A DNA stretch of 64,000 bases from Bacteroidales bacterium (GTDB lineage: Bacteria > Bacteroidota > Bacteroidia > Bacteroidales > F082), in contig JAFGXS010000046.1 of assembly GCA_016936505.1 (NCBI GenBank), positions 1 to 64,000 of the forward strand, written 5' to 3'. This document shows, in pieces, positions 27,219-36,652 of this stretch (position 1 is its first letter; each line of letters opens with the position of its first letter). The notes beneath the pieces are model-generated. The model saw only the letters and a list, made by a program, of their open reading frames with translations. It was not told the origin of the DNA and did not search any database. The position numbers were made by a program, and so were the translations under genes.

Positions 27219-28157
27219 ATGTATCAATATCTTTTCGGTCCGGTACCTTCTCGCAGATTAGGCATGTCGTTGGGTGTGGATTTGGTTCCTCATAAAGTCT
27301 GCTCTCTGAACTGTGTGTATTGTGAATGCGGAAAAACAACCCGGCTCACTACCGAAAGAAAAGAATACATTCCATACGATGCCGTTGTAAAAGAAATTGA
27401 ACATTACCTCCAAAACAATCCAAATCCCGATTACTTTACTTTTTCCGGTTCGGGTGAACCCACTTTAAACAGTCGCCTGGGGGATGTTTTGAGATTTATT
27501 AAAGATCATACAAACAACATTCCGGTTGCCGTTTTAACTAACGGAACGCTACTGCACGATCCTCAGGTTCGTCATGAGTTGCTTTCTGCCGATGTTGTCC
27601 TTCCTTCACTTGATGCCGCTGAAGAACTGGCTTTTATTAAAGTGAACCGGCCGCACAGAAGTTTAAAAGTACCTGACATGATTCAGGGACTGATTGATTT
27701 CAGAAAAGAATACAAAGGCAAAATCTGGCTCGAGGTTTTAATTATTCCGGGTATTAACGACCACAATGATAACCTCATCGCTTTAAAAAAAGCTTTTGAA
27801 CAGATCAATCCTGATGAAATTCAATTGAATACATTGGACCGTCCGGGTGCGGTAGAAAACATCAGAGCGGCCACCCATCAGGAAATGCAGCGTATTGTTG
27901 ATTTCTGGGATTTACCTCAGGTAAAAATTATCGCTTCGGCTCCCGACAGAAAAAAAATAGTTTCATACAGAACAGATACAGAAACCGCAATTCTGGAAAC
28001 CATCAAACGCCGCCCCTGCACATTAACCGACTTACAAAACATTCTGGGATTGCACATTAACGAAATAAATAAATACCTTGATGTACTGGAACATGAACAA
28101 AAAGTGATCTCGGTTCAGGAAAAAAGAGGCCTGTTTTACAAAGTTCCTAGTTCTTAG
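27219..28157 (+). CDS. Radical SAM protein with C-terminal helix-turn-helix-like domain
   Basis: 312 aa. The iron-sulfur motif CxxxCxxC is Cys28, Cys32, Cys35 (KVCSLNCVYC). GPVPSRRLGMSLGVDLVPHK precedes it, and FTFSGSGEPTLN is the GGE-like SAM-contact motif. This matches the COG0731-like family, related to tRNA wybutosine TYW1 but without the flavodoxin part. The last 65 residues (TLTDLQNILGLHINEINKYLDVLEHEQKV) look like a winged helix. Reaction unknown. Confidence 0.9.
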   Translation: MYQYLFGPVPSRRLGMSLGVDLVPHKVCSLNCVYCECGKTTRLTTERKEYIPYDAVVKEIEHYLQNNPNPDYFTFSGSGEPTLNSRLGDVLRFIKDHTNNIPVAVLTNGTLLHDPQVRHELLSADVVLPSLDAAEELAFIKVNRPHRSLKVPDMIQGLIDFRKEYKGKIWLEVLIIPGINDHNDNLIALKKAFEQINPDEIQLNTLDRPGAVENIRAATHQEMQRIVDFWDLPQVKIIASAPDRKKIVSYRTDTETAILETIKRRPCTLTDLQNILGLHINEINKYLDVLEHEQKVISVQEKRGLFYKVPSS

Positions 28158-28223
28158 ATTTTTGCGTATTACATCAATTTGAGATATCAGAAAATCAAAT
28201 AAAAATAAAATAATGAAAAAAAA

Positions 28224-28254
28224 TTGGTCAGTTGAAATAATCTTTCTATTTTTG
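28224..28254 (+). promoter_or_regulatory. Promoter of rpsO
   Basis: Best promoter in the window: TTG at 28224-28226 and TATTTTTG at 28247-28254, 20 bases apart, matching the Bacteroidota -33/-7 layout. Start would be near 28261, 24 bases before the ATG. Confidence 0.7.
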
Positions 28255-28284
28255 CAGGCCAATTTTTGAAAAATAAAAATTACT

Positions 28285-28554
28285 ATGTACCTATCTGTAG
28301 AAAAGAAAAAAGAATTTTTCACAAAGTATGGTAAAAACGAGCATGACACTGGATCAGCTGAAGGTCAGATTGCTTTATTTACCTACCGTATCAACCACCT
28401 TACTCAGCATATGAGAGAGAACAAAAAAGACGTTTTTACTCAACGCTCTTTGATTCGTTTGGTAGGAAAAAGAAGAAGATTACTCGATTACCTGAAGGAA
28501 AAAGATATTGAAAGATACCGTAATATCATCAAAGAATTAGGTATCAGAAAGTAA
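28285..28554 (+). CDS. rpsO: 30S ribosomal protein S15
   Basis: 89 aa, full length. Characteristic segments GKNEHDTGSAEGQIALFTYRI, LTQHMRENKKDVFTQRSL and RLVGKRRRLLDYLKEKD are all present. S15 is a primary binder of the 16S rRNA central domain and contributes to the B4 bridge. Own promoter and terminator. pnp follows, as in E. coli, but separated by the terminator. Confidence 0.98.
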   Translation: MYLSVEKKKEFFTKYGKNEHDTGSAEGQIALFTYRINHLTQHMRENKKDVFTQRSLIRLVGKRRRLLDYLKEKDIERYRNIIKELGIRK

Positions 28555-28571
28555 GAAATACAACCCTGCGC

Positions 28572-28604
28572 AAAAAAAGGCAATTTTCCCGATTGCCTTT
28601 TTTT
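28572..28604 (+). terminator. Intrinsic terminator of rpsO
   Basis: Stem AAAAAAAGGCAAT/ATTGCCTTTTTTT with a seven-base loop; the T-run makes it functional on the plus strand. Confidence 0.9.
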
Positions 28605-28720
28605 GTATTTTTTGAGGTTGGGTTTCCAGCTAAAATTTGTCAACAGTTAAACGTCTGGTTACAATCCTGCAATAGCGGTAATATCCGCGTGTTTAACGTC
28701 AACTAAACAAAAAAAATATT

Positions 28721-30868
28721 ATGTCCGTACAAGCTATTACAAAAACATTCCAGATGGCAGATGGCCGCACCATTTCCATCGAAACAGGAAAACTAGCCAA
28801 ACAATCAGATGGTTCAGCAGTGGTAAAAATGGGAAATACTGTGTTGCTCGCAACCGTTGTGGCTGCCAAAGACGCCAAGGATGATGTAGATTTCCTGCCG
28901 TTGTCTGTTGACTACAAAGAAAAATATGCCGCTACCGGTAAGTTTCCCGGTGGTTTTTTCAAACGCGAAGGTCGTCCTTCAGAATATGAAATCTTAATTT
29001 CACGTTTGGTTGACCGTGCTTTGCGTCCGTTGTTTCCCGATGATTTTCATGCCGAGGTTCAGGTAATTATTCAACTTCTTTCAGGTGGCAACGATGATGC
29101 CCCCGATGCTTTAGCTGCTTTGGCTGCTTCTGCAGCACTGTCAGTTTCTGATATTCCATTCAACGGACCTATTTCAGAAGTTCGCGTAGCTCTTATTGAT
29201 GGTGAATACGTGATTAATCCGACCATTTCTAAAACAGAAACCGCAGATTTGGAATTGATTGTTGCCGGTAGCGACGACAACATTTTGATGGTTGAAGGCG
29301 AACTGAAAGAAGTAAGTGAGAAAGTTATGCTTGACGCCATAAAGGCTGCACACGAAGCCATTAAAGTTCAATGTCAGGCCCAAAAAGAACTTGGTGAGAT
29401 GGTTGAAAAGGCAAAAGTAAAAAGAGAATACTCTCACGAAAGAAATGATGATGAACTTCGTGAAAAAGTAAAAGCTGCCACTTACAGTGCCTGCTACAAA
29501 GTTGCCTTAGAAGGCAATGCTGACAAACATGCCCGTGGTGAAGCTTTCACTGCAATTCGCGAGGGGTTCATGGAAACACTTTCTGAAGAAGAAAAAGCAG
29601 AAAAAGAAACGCTGGTAAAACGTTACTTCCACGATGTTGAAAAAGAAGCGGTAAGAAACGCTATTTTGGATGAAAGAGTTCGCCTCGACGGAAGAAAACT
29701 CGATCAGGTTCGTCCTATCTGGAGTGAAGTTGATTATTTACCATCAACCCACGGTTCTGCCATTTTTACCCGTGGTGAAACTCAGTCACTGGTTACCGTT
29801 ACTCTGGGTAACAGAATGAACGAACAAACTATTGATGGTGCTGTAATCGAAGGAAGCAGCAAATTTATTTTGCACTACAATTTCCCTGGTTTCTCAACCG
29901 GTGAAGTTCGCCGTTTCGGAAGTCCCGGACGTCGTGAAATCGGTCACGGAAACCTGGCCATGCGTGCCTTGAAATATGTAATCCCCGAAGGAGAAGAGAA
30001 TCCTTACACTATCCGTGTGGTTTCTGACATTCTCGAATCCAACGGTTCATCATCAATGGCCACCGTTTGTGGTGGAACACTTGCTCTTATGGACGCCGGT
30101 GTGAAAATTACCAAACCTGTTGCCGGTATTGCTATGGGATTGATTACCAATACTCAGTCAGGAAAATACGCTGTTTTATCTGATATCCTTGGTGATGAAG
30201 ATCACTTAGGTGATATGGACTTTAAAGTAACAGGCACTGCTGATGGGATCACTGCCTGCCAAATGGATATTAAAGTAGACGGACTTTCCTATGAAGTGCT
30301 GGAAAAAGCTTTGGAACAGGCCCGTCAGGGAAGAATTCACATTTTGGGTGAAATGGCCAAAACCATTACCGAACCCAGAGCAGATTATAAAGATTTTGTA
30401 CCCCGTATTGAACGCGTTACCATTCCTAAAGAATTTATTGGTGCTGTGATTGGCCCAGGCGGAAAAGTTATACAGGAAATGCAGAAAGAAACCAATACTG
30501 TTATCGTTATCGAGGAAGTTGGGAACCTTGGTGTTATTGATATTTCTTCACCCGATAAAGCATCAATTGAAGCAGCAAAAGCTAAAATCAAAGGCATTGT
30601 AGCAGTTCCTGAAGTTGGTGAGATTTATCACGGTACAGTAAAAAGTATTGTTCCTTTTGGAGCATTTGTTGAAGTGCTTCCCGGAAAAGAAGGATTATTG
30701 CACATTTCTGAAATTGAATGGAGAAGACTCGAAAAGGTTGAGGAAGTATTAAAAGAAGGAGATAAGATTGATGTTAAACTAATTGGCATTGATGAACGCA
30801 GTGGCAAGATGAAACTTTCTCGTAAAGTTTTGCTGGAACGCCCTGAGAAAACTGAAAAGAAAAATTAA
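28721..30868 (+). CDS. pnp: Polyribonucleotide nucleotidyltransferase
   Basis: 715 aa, complete. Two RNase PH domains (first [16 protein letters not shown]; second [41 protein letters not shown] with the catalytic GRR and later MDAGV and GDMDFKV), then a KH domain ([17 protein letters not shown]) and a C-terminal S1 domain ([33 protein letters not shown]). PNPase degrades RNA 3' to 5' using phosphate and belongs to the degradosome. Confidence 0.98.
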   Translation: MSVQAITKTFQMADGRTISIETGKLAKQSDGSAVVKMGNTVLLATVVAAKDAKDDVDFLPLSVDYKEKYAATGKFPGGFFKREGRPSEYEILISRLVDRALRPLFPDDFHAEVQVIIQLLSGGNDDAPDALAALAASAALSVSDIPFNGPISEVRVALIDGEYVINPTISKTETADLELIVAGSDDNILMVEGELKEVSEKVMLDAIKAAHEAIKVQCQAQKELGEMVEKAKVKREYSHERNDDELREKVKAATYSACYKVALEGNADKHARGEAFTAIREGFMETLSEEEKAEKETLVKRYFHDVEKEAVRNAILDERVRLDGRKLDQVRPIWSEVDYLPSTHGSAIFTRGETQSLVTVTLGNRMNEQTIDGAVIEGSSKFILHYNFPGFSTGEVRRFGSPGRREIGHGNLAMRALKYVIPEGEENPYTIRVVSDILESNGSSSMATVCGGTLALMDAGVKITKPVAGIAMGLITNTQSGKYAVLSDILGDEDHLGDMDFKVTGTADGITACQMDIKVDGLSYEVLEKALEQARQGRIHILGEMAKTITEPRADYKDFVPRIERVTIPKEFIGAVIGPGGKVIQEMQKETNTVIVIEEVGNLGVIDISSPDKASIEAAKAKIKGIVAVPEVGEIYHGTVKSIVPFGAFVEVLPGKEGLLHISEIEWRRLEKVEEVLKEGDKIDVKLIGIDERSGKMKLSRKVLLERPEKTEKKN

Positions 30869-30939
30869 TTTATATTTTTTGAAACTTTTTTCTAAAATCT
30901 CCGTAAGGGTACACACCAAACAAATTTAAAAAGCAATAG

Positions 30940-31800
30940 ATGAGACAACTTAAAATCACAAAACAGGTCACCAACAGAGAAACCGCTTCTCTGGATAAAT
31001 ATCTTCAGGAAATTGGTAAAGTGGATCTGCTCACCGCCGAGCAGGAAGTGGAACTGGCCCGAAGAATTAAGCAAGGTGACAAGCGCGCATTAGAAGAATT
31101 AACTAAAGCTAACCTACGTTTTGTGGTTTCAGTCTCCAAGCAATATCAAAACCAGGGGTTAAGCCTTCCCGACCTTATCAATGAGGGTAACCTGGGATTA
31201 ATTAAAGCTGCCCAGCGTTTTGACGAAACCCGTGGTTTTAAATTCATTTCTTATGCCGTGTGGTGGATTCGTCAGTCCATTTTGCAGGCTTTGGCCGAAC
31301 AATCCCGTATTGTAAGGCTCCCTTTAAACAAGATCGGTTCCATTAACAAAATAAACAAGGCTGTTGCCCAGTTGGAACAGGAGTTGGAACGCGAACCTGA
31401 TTTTAAGGAAATTGCCGGTATTGTTGAAATGAGCGAAAATGAAGTAAAAGAGTCTAAACGTAATGCCGGAAGACATGTTTCGATGGACGCTCCTTTAATT
31501 CAGGATGAAGACAACAACATGTACGATGTGTTGAAAAGCGAAGAATCTGTTACGCCTGAAACCGGTTTGATTTACGAATCTTTGAGAAAAGAAATCGACC
31601 GCGCCATTTCAACCCTTACTCAACGCGAAGCCGATGTTGTTCGTTTGTATTTTGGTTTAAACGGTGGTCACCCAATGACGTTGGAAGAAATTGGTGAAAA
31701 ATTTGATTTAACCAGAGAAAGAGTTCGACAAATAAAAGAAAAAGCTATTCGACGTTTAAAGCAAACTTCGAGAAGTAAGAACCTCAAATATTATTTGTAA
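30940..31800 (+). CDS. rpoD: Primary RNA polymerase sigma factor RpoD/SigA
   Basis: 286 aa, the length usual for Bacteroidota; the N-terminal region 1.1 of E. coli RpoD is absent. Region 1.2 [15 protein letters not shown], region 2 [32 protein letters not shown] and [13 protein letters not shown], region 3 and region 4.2 [29 protein letters not shown]. This sigma factor recognises the -33/-7 promoters seen in this window. Followed by a strong bidirectional terminator. Confidence 0.97.
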   Translation: MRQLKITKQVTNRETASLDKYLQEIGKVDLLTAEQEVELARRIKQGDKRALEELTKANLRFVVSVSKQYQNQGLSLPDLINEGNLGLIKAAQRFDETRGFKFISYAVWWIRQSILQALAEQSRIVRLPLNKIGSINKINKAVAQLEQELEREPDFKEIAGIVEMSENEVKESKRNAGRHVSMDAPLIQDEDNNMYDVLKSEESVTPETGLIYESLRKEIDRAISTLTQREADVVRLYFGLNGGHPMTLEEIGEKFDLTRERVRQIKEKAIRRLKQTSRSKNLKYYL

Positions 31801-31815
31801 AAAAGATGATCATTT

Positions 31816-31843
31816 AAAAAAGCGCCTTAATCGGCGCTTTTTT
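31816..31843. terminator. Bidirectional terminator between rpoD and the dehydrogenase gene
   Basis: AAAAAAGCGCC/GGCGCTTTTTT with a six-base loop. It serves rpoD on the plus strand and the convergent dehydrogenase on the minus strand, whose stop codon is at its edge. Confidence 0.9.
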
Positions 31844-32934
31844 TATGCATTATCAAACCCGGAAGTATCAAAATCAAGGTCAAATTCCTCTGCAATACTT
31901 TTCAAACCTTCAAATGATTTTTTCCCAAGCTTAATACCATTAAGCATATTCACAGCTTCGGCTTCCCTTTCCGGATCCCCTGGAATTAATACACGCTCCT
32001 CACCTTCTACAGGCTCGGCAGCCCTGAATGTACGAATCCAGTCATCCATATTCTTCTTGAATTCATCTTTTGTTTGAAAAGCATCAATACGCATAGCCCC
32101 AAAAAAATGGCCAATCCCATTGTCAACCATTCCATCTTTTCCCTTCACATAACCCAGGGTCGGAACAACCGTCGGACCAAAATTAGCACCAGAAAAAACA
32201 GCCGAAAAGATATCCACAATAGCCGATATGCAGTATCCTTTGTGGCTGGCATGTACTCTGTCACCACCCAATGTTCTGATTGCACCTCGATTTTGCAGAG
32301 CAAAAGCATCATTAGTTAAAATCCCTCTTTCATCCTGAACAAGGCCTTCTGGGACAGATTCTCCATGTTGATACCATTCATCTACTTTCCCCCTCGAAAC
32401 AGGTGCCGTGGCAAAGTCAGCAACAAATGGAGGTTCATCTTTTGCAGGAATTGCAACAGCAATCGGATTGGTTCCCAACATACCTTTTAATGAAAAAGTA
32501 GGCGCTACTAATGGGTTGGCATTTGTCATTGTAATACCTATCATATCTTTTTCCAACGCTTTCATGGCATAATACCCGGCAATACCAAAGTGATACGAAT
32601 TACGAACCGCTACCCAACCGGTTCCAGCAACCTCAGCTTTCTCTATTGCTAAGTTCATGGCTTTAGGAGCTGTTACTAACCCCAACCCTTTTCCACCGTC
32701 AACTAGAGCCGTAGAAGGAGTTTCATGTAAAATTTTAAATTCCGGCTTAACAGTTATTCTGTTGTTCTTCCATAAACTGATATACTCAGGTAACCTAACC
32801 AGTCCATGCGTGGAGATATTTCTAAGTTCCGCCCTCATCAATATTTCAGAGGCCTGATTTGCTTCTCGTTCGGTCAATCCAATATGTTCAAATACACTCT
32901 GTGTGAACCGGAAAAGATAAGAATAACTGTACAT
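31843..32934 (-). CDS. Malate/L-lactate dehydrogenase family oxidoreductase
   Basis: 363 aa from the ATG at 32934 (MYSYSYLFRF); the longer frame has no family sequence before it. Typical of the Ldh family (PF02615): RAELRNISTHGLVRLPEY, AVRNSYHFGIAGYYAMKA, NANPLVAPTFSLKGMLGTNPIAVAIPA, GRVDEWYQHG-like and SAVFSGANFGPTV. NAD(P)-dependent oxidation of malate, lactate or related 2-hydroxy acids; substrate not decidable here. Confidence 0.9.
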   Translation of the reverse strand: MYSYSYLFRFTQSVFEHIGLTEREANQASEILMRAELRNISTHGLVRLPEYISLWKNNRITVKPEFKILHETPSTALVDGGKGLGLVTAPKAMNLAIEKAEVAGTGWVAVRNSYHFGIAGYYAMKALEKDMIGITMTNANPLVAPTFSLKGMLGTNPIAVAIPAKDEPPFVADFATAPVSRGKVDEWYQHGESVPEGLVQDERGILTNDAFALQNRGAIRTLGGDRVHASHKGYCISAIVDIFSAVFSGANFGPTVVPTLGYVKGKDGMVDNGIGHFFGAMRIDAFQTKDEFKKNMDDWIRTFRAAEPVEGEERVLIPGDPEREAEAVNMLNGIKLGKKSFEGLKSIAEEFDLDFDTSGFDNA

Positions 32935-33148
32935 TCTTTTTTTGTCGCAAAGATGCAAAAAGTAATCCAGAAACAAATTCTTTAATGAAGAAATGAAAAA
33001 AAAACAACGCTTAGTGAACCCGAATAAAATCAATAATAACTTATTAATATTTAGATATTTATATATCTATAATTATTTGTACTAAGTATAAATTATTGAT
33101 AACCGTGAAAAAAATAACAACAAAATATTTAACGGAAAAAATTTGTTT

Positions 33149-33156
33149 TAAATTTG
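33149..33156 (+). promoter_or_regulatory. -7 promoter box for the YceI gene
   Basis: TAAATTTG, an exact TAnnTTTG match, 29 bases before the ATG at 33186. No clear -33 TTTG at 19-21 bases. Confidence 0.45.
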
Positions 33157-33185
33157 CACCATCAATACTATAAGATTTATAGGAT

Positions 33186-33803
33186 ATGAAAAAAATAAAA
33201 TTATTATCAACAGCAATTGTAACACTAATACTAAGTGTAGGTTTTGCAACGGCTTTAAAAGCACAAAGTTTTGTAGAATTTAAAGCAACCAACCAGAGTA
33301 AGGTATCTATCAGTGGCACTTCGTCGCTGCACGACTGGGACATGAAACTAAGCAGCATTGATTGCAAAGTGATGGGAGAAAAAACAAATCAGAACACTAT
33401 TCTCTTAAAAGATATTGTTTTCACTGCCAAGGTTTCTGACCTGAAGAGTAATGAATCCTCCATTATGGATAACAAAGCCTACAAGGCCATGAAGGAAGAT
33501 CAATTCCCTAACATTTCCTTTAGTGGAAACGAAGTCATCCTTCCTTTAAACAACGATAGTTTTAAAGGAACTGTTGATGGCTGGCTTACCATTGCCGGAA
33601 AAAAGAATCCTGTTAAAATAAACATTAACGGGAACAGTGAAAACGGAGCCATCAGTATTGAAGGCGAATACCCTTTAAGTATGAGTTCTTACGGAATAAA
33701 ACCTCCTACAGCCTTTTTCGGAACATTAAAAACAGGAGATCAAATCAAAATTCATTTTAACATTTTATTACAAAACAATTCAAACATTAGTTCAATAAAA
33801 TAA
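33186..33803 (+). CDS. YceI-family exported protein
   Basis: 205 aa. Signal peptide 1-26 (MKKIKLLSTAIVTLILSVGF, cut near LKAQ). The mature part is a YceI-type lipocalin fold: SKVSISGTSSLHDWDMK, YKAMKEDQFPNISFSGN, VDGWLTIAGKKNPVKI and a final MSSYGIKPPTAFFGTLKTGDQIKIHF. Family members bind long apolar chains such as isoprenoids in the periplasm; the ligand here is inferred. First of a run of envelope genes, with a related protein at 35111. Confidence 0.93.
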   Translation: MKKIKLLSTAIVTLILSVGFATALKAQSFVEFKATNQSKVSISGTSSLHDWDMKLSSIDCKVMGEKTNQNTILLKDIVFTAKVSDLKSNESSIMDNKAYKAMKEDQFPNISFSGNEVILPLNNDSFKGTVDGWLTIAGKKNPVKININGNSENGAISIEGEYPLSMSSYGIKPPTAFFGTLKTGDQIKIHFNILLQNNSNISSIK

Positions 33804-33822
33804 CATTTAATAATTAAAACAA

Positions 33823-35052
33823 ATGAAAAGAACATTATTATTTATCGTGGGCATCATTATGTCTCTCTCAGTGTTTGCCCAACAGTTTGAAGCACCACAA
33901 ATTGACGAAAACCCATTCAACAAAGTAAAAGTAAAAGTTGGCGCTGATTTTGCCTTACAATTTCAAGCCTTAACACAAAATGCAGATTCTTTAATTGTCC
34001 CTATTGGAAAAGGTTTTAACCTTCCTACCGCCAACATGAACATCAGTGCTATGTTGGCTCCCGGCATCAAAGTTCACGTAAGTGTTTATTTATCTTCAAA
34101 ACACCATACTGAAACCTGGGTAAAAGGAGGTTATTTAATCATTGACCGTTTACCAATAAAAGGAACCGAGAATTTCATGAAATACCTGACCTTTAAAGCT
34201 GGGGTTATGGAATTGAACTATGGTGATGCCCACTTCTTCCGTTCAGATAATGGAAATGTAATTCATAATCCATTTGTGGGAAATCTTATTATGGATGCCT
34301 TTACAACAGCTCCAGCACTTGAAATTTATTCAAGAAAAAATGGGTTTACAGTAATGATTGGTGCTACCACTGGAACTCTGAAACCATCAATTGCAAGCTA
34401 CAGCTCATATACAGGCTATAGCGCAAACAACCAATTGGATCAGTTAGCATTTTATTCCAAAATTGCCTACGACAAAACTTTTGATAATGATTTGAGATTC
34501 AGAGTATCCCTATCTGCCTATACATGCAAGAAAAACAGTTTTGGCTCACTCTATCACGGTGATAGAACGGGTTCTCGTTTTTACCTTGTTATGGTTCCAG
34601 AAACAAACAGTTCAACTGATGTTGATCCTTCCTCACAAGCTTTTACAGGTCGCTGGGATATGGGCTTCACAGATAAAGACAACAGTTTAATGTTCAACGC
34701 TTTTATGAAATACAAAGGACTTGAGTTATTCGGAACTTTGGAAAAGGCAAAAGGAACCACCGCTTTCACGCATAAAGACTTTGATATGAACCAATATGAA
34801 TTCAATGCACAATATTATTTTGGAAGCAACCAGAATTTCTATGTTGGCGGAAAAATTAATGGTGTTAGTGGAGACGATGGTACTGGAGTAAACAAAAAAG
34901 TAAGCCGTTTCGAGGGAGCTCTGGGATGGTTCTTTACAAAAAATATCATTATCAAACTTGATTATGTAAACCAGAAATATACAGATTTTGCTCAATATGG
35001 TAATAATGCCGGTTTCAAAGGAATTATGTTCGAGGCTGGTATTTCATTCTAA
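33823..35052 (+). CDS. Outer membrane porin-like beta-barrel protein
   Basis: 409 aa. Signal peptide 1-19 (MKRTLLFIVGIIMSLSVFA). The body consists of many amphipathic strands typical of a large barrel (KVKVGADFALQFQAL, LTFKAGVMELNYGDAHFF, YEFNAQYYFGSNQNFYVGGK) and ends in GIMFEAGISF with a final aromatic residue. It has no transporter-specific name and no plug domain, so a porin-like or phosphate/anion-selective barrel is only a guess. Starts 19 bases after the YceI gene, probably co-transcribed. Confidence 0.85.
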   Translation: MKRTLLFIVGIIMSLSVFAQQFEAPQIDENPFNKVKVKVGADFALQFQALTQNADSLIVPIGKGFNLPTANMNISAMLAPGIKVHVSVYLSSKHHTETWVKGGYLIIDRLPIKGTENFMKYLTFKAGVMELNYGDAHFFRSDNGNVIHNPFVGNLIMDAFTTAPALEIYSRKNGFTVMIGATTGTLKPSIASYSSYTGYSANNQLDQLAFYSKIAYDKTFDNDLRFRVSLSAYTCKKNSFGSLYHGDRTGSRFYLVMVPETNSSTDVDPSSQAFTGRWDMGFTDKDNSLMFNAFMKYKGLELFGTLEKAKGTTAFTHKDFDMNQYEFNAQYYFGSNQNFYVGGKINGVSGDDGTGVNKKVSRFEGALGWFFTKNIIIKLDYVNQKYTDFAQYGNNAGFKGIMFEAGISF

Positions 35053-35071
35053 TTAACTTTTTTCATAGCAT

Positions 35072-35099
35072 GGCTGTTGGCAAATATTTGCCAACAGCC
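35072..35099 (+). terminator. Long palindromic terminator after the porin-like gene
   Basis: A perfect 28-base inverted repeat (GGCTGTTGGCAAAT joined to its complement) directly followed by a run of seven T residues. It ends the YceI/porin-like unit. Confidence 0.9.
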
Positions 35100-35110
35100 T
35101 TTTTTTCAAC

Positions 35111-35698
35111 ATGAAACCTATCGGGAAATATATACTCATTATACTCTTTATAACAGAGTATTTTTGTGCATTTTCCCAAATTATGAACCATAATACAATA
35201 CCTCCAGAAGTTAAGCCCGAAAACAAGATCTCAATACAAGGAAGCAGCAATATTTCAGATTTTACCCTCTCGCTTGAATTCAACCAGAATGAATTAAAAT
35301 CTACAACCAAACTACCTGATTGTTCTGCAAAAGATTATCGGGTTCTTAATCTCCCTGTTTCGGACTTCAGCTACTCAAATCCTTTGATGAAAAAAGACTT
35401 CTATCATCTGATAGATGCCAAAAACTACCCTTTTATCAGGATCTACTATCCGCCTGATATGCTCGAAAAAGAAACAGATAAAAATAGTCAGGAATGTAAC
35501 TTAATTGTAGAGATCCGAAACAGTTGCCAAAAATATACCGTACCGGTAAAATATTCCAGAATATCAAAAAATGTTTATGAAGTTCAGGGAAACCTAAACG
35601 TAAAACTTACTGATTTTCATTTACAACCCAAAAAATATTTTTTTGGACTAATCAAGGTAAATAACAACTTGAAAATAGATTTTTATTTATATTTTTAG
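35111..35698 (+). CDS. Exported YceI-like protein, diverged
   Basis: 195 aa. Signal peptide 1-22 (MKPIGKYILIILFITEYFCAF). The body retains several YceI-like elements (SIQGSSNISDFTLSLEFN, FYHLIDAKNYPFIRI, VKLTDFHLQPKKYFFGLIKVNNNLKIDF) but lacks the usual HDW motif and is rich in Cys and Lys. I read it as a diverged paralogue of the 33186 gene. The ATG is 12 bases past the terminator palindrome, so expression would need a promoter inside or read-through. Confidence 0.7.
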   Translation: MKPIGKYILIILFITEYFCAFSQIMNHNTIPPEVKPENKISIQGSSNISDFTLSLEFNQNELKSTTKLPDCSAKDYRVLNLPVSDFSYSNPLMKKDFYHLIDAKNYPFIRIYYPPDMLEKETDKNSQECNLIVEIRNSCQKYTVPVKYSRISKNVYEVQGNLNVKLTDFHLQPKKYFFGLIKVNNNLKIDFYLYF

Positions 35699-35722
35699 CC
35701 TATGAATTAAGTCCTTACTAAA

Positions 35723-36145
35723 ATGAAAGTAAACACACTACAACGATACGGATTAAGAGCCATGATAGAAGTAGCACTCCACAATCAGGATGGGTTATTC
35801 CAGAAAGATATTGCAAAAAATCAGAATATATCGAATCGTTATCTGGATCACATAATCTCGAGATTAAAAGCTGCAGGTTTACTTAAAAATAAGTCAGGAA
35901 AAAAAAGCGGCTATATTCTTGGAAGAAAACCTGAGGACATCACCGTTCTGGATATTATGAACGCTTTTCAAACGGATGTTCAAATTGTAGATTGTGTTGA
36001 TGCAGACTTTGAGTGTGAAAAAAAAGAAACCTGTGTAGTGGGTAAATTCTGGTGGGATTTGAATGGTTGCATTAAAACATTTCTTGAAGCCACATCACTT
36101 AAGTCGCTTGTATTTCAGCAAAACCAGGTAAACGAGGCTGTATAA
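35723..36145 (+). CDS. Rrf2-family transcription regulator with Cys cluster
   Basis: 140 aa. N-terminal winged helix (LQRYGLRAMIEVALHN, FQKDIAKNQNISNRYLDHIISRLKAAGLLKNKSGKKSGYILGR). Cys91, Cys98 and Cys104 follow the spacing seen in IscR-type Fe-S Rrf2 regulators (C-x6-C-x5-C here), and Cys116 follows. It may sense iron-sulfur, redox or NO, and may control the envelope genes around it; both are inferences. 24 bases after the YceI-like gene. Confidence 0.9.
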   Translation: MKVNTLQRYGLRAMIEVALHNQDGLFQKDIAKNQNISNRYLDHIISRLKAAGLLKNKSGKKSGYILGRKPEDITVLDIMNAFQTDVQIVDCVDADFECEKKETCVVGKFWWDLNGCIKTFLEATSLKSLVFQQNQVNEAV

Positions 36146-36163
36146 ACACCGAATTACAATCTT

Positions 36164-36565
36164 ATGTTCTCAATTGATCTTGAGGTCTTCGTTCAATCCG
36201 ATTCAAAAACCGTTTATAAAGCAATAACAGAGCAGAATCATTTACAAAAGTGGTTTGCACCTCAGGTAATCATCACACCAAAAGTCAATACTTATGGGGC
36301 TTTTGCCTTTGAATTTGACCTTGCTTTCAAAATTCTCATCAAAAAGATTGAACCTTATAATTACATCCAATGGGAAATAACTGACGGTATTGACGACTGG
36401 GTGAACACCAGTACTTCTTTTACGATATCTGAAGAAAATAACCAGGTTCTTCTAAAATTCAGACATAGCGGTCTTACCAACACATTAAAAAAAGATCAAT
36501 GGGAAAAAAGCTGGTCAGAGTTCATACACAAACTTTCTGTTTATTGTCAAAGTCTCAAAGATTAA
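36164..36565 (+). CDS. SRPBCC/AHSA1-like small protein
   Basis: 133 aa. FVQSDSKTVYKAITEQNHLQKWFAPQ, FAFEFDLAFKILIKKIEPYNYIQWEI and SWSEFIHKLSVYCQSL match the START-like fold of the AHSA1/SRPBCC group, which binds hydrophobic ligands or assists chaperones. 18 bases after the Rrf2 gene. Ligand unknown. Confidence 0.85.
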   Translation: MFSIDLEVFVQSDSKTVYKAITEQNHLQKWFAPQVIITPKVNTYGAFAFEFDLAFKILIKKIEPYNYIQWEITDGIDDWVNTSTSFTISEENNQVLLKFRHSGLTNTLKKDQWEKSWSEFIHKLSVYCQSLKD

Positions 36566-36652
36566 ATCTGACAAATATTCTGCAATATATTTTCACTAAT
36601 AAGAAAACAATAGAATTGTGTACCTTGCAGTTTTAATAAATGTATCAATCTG

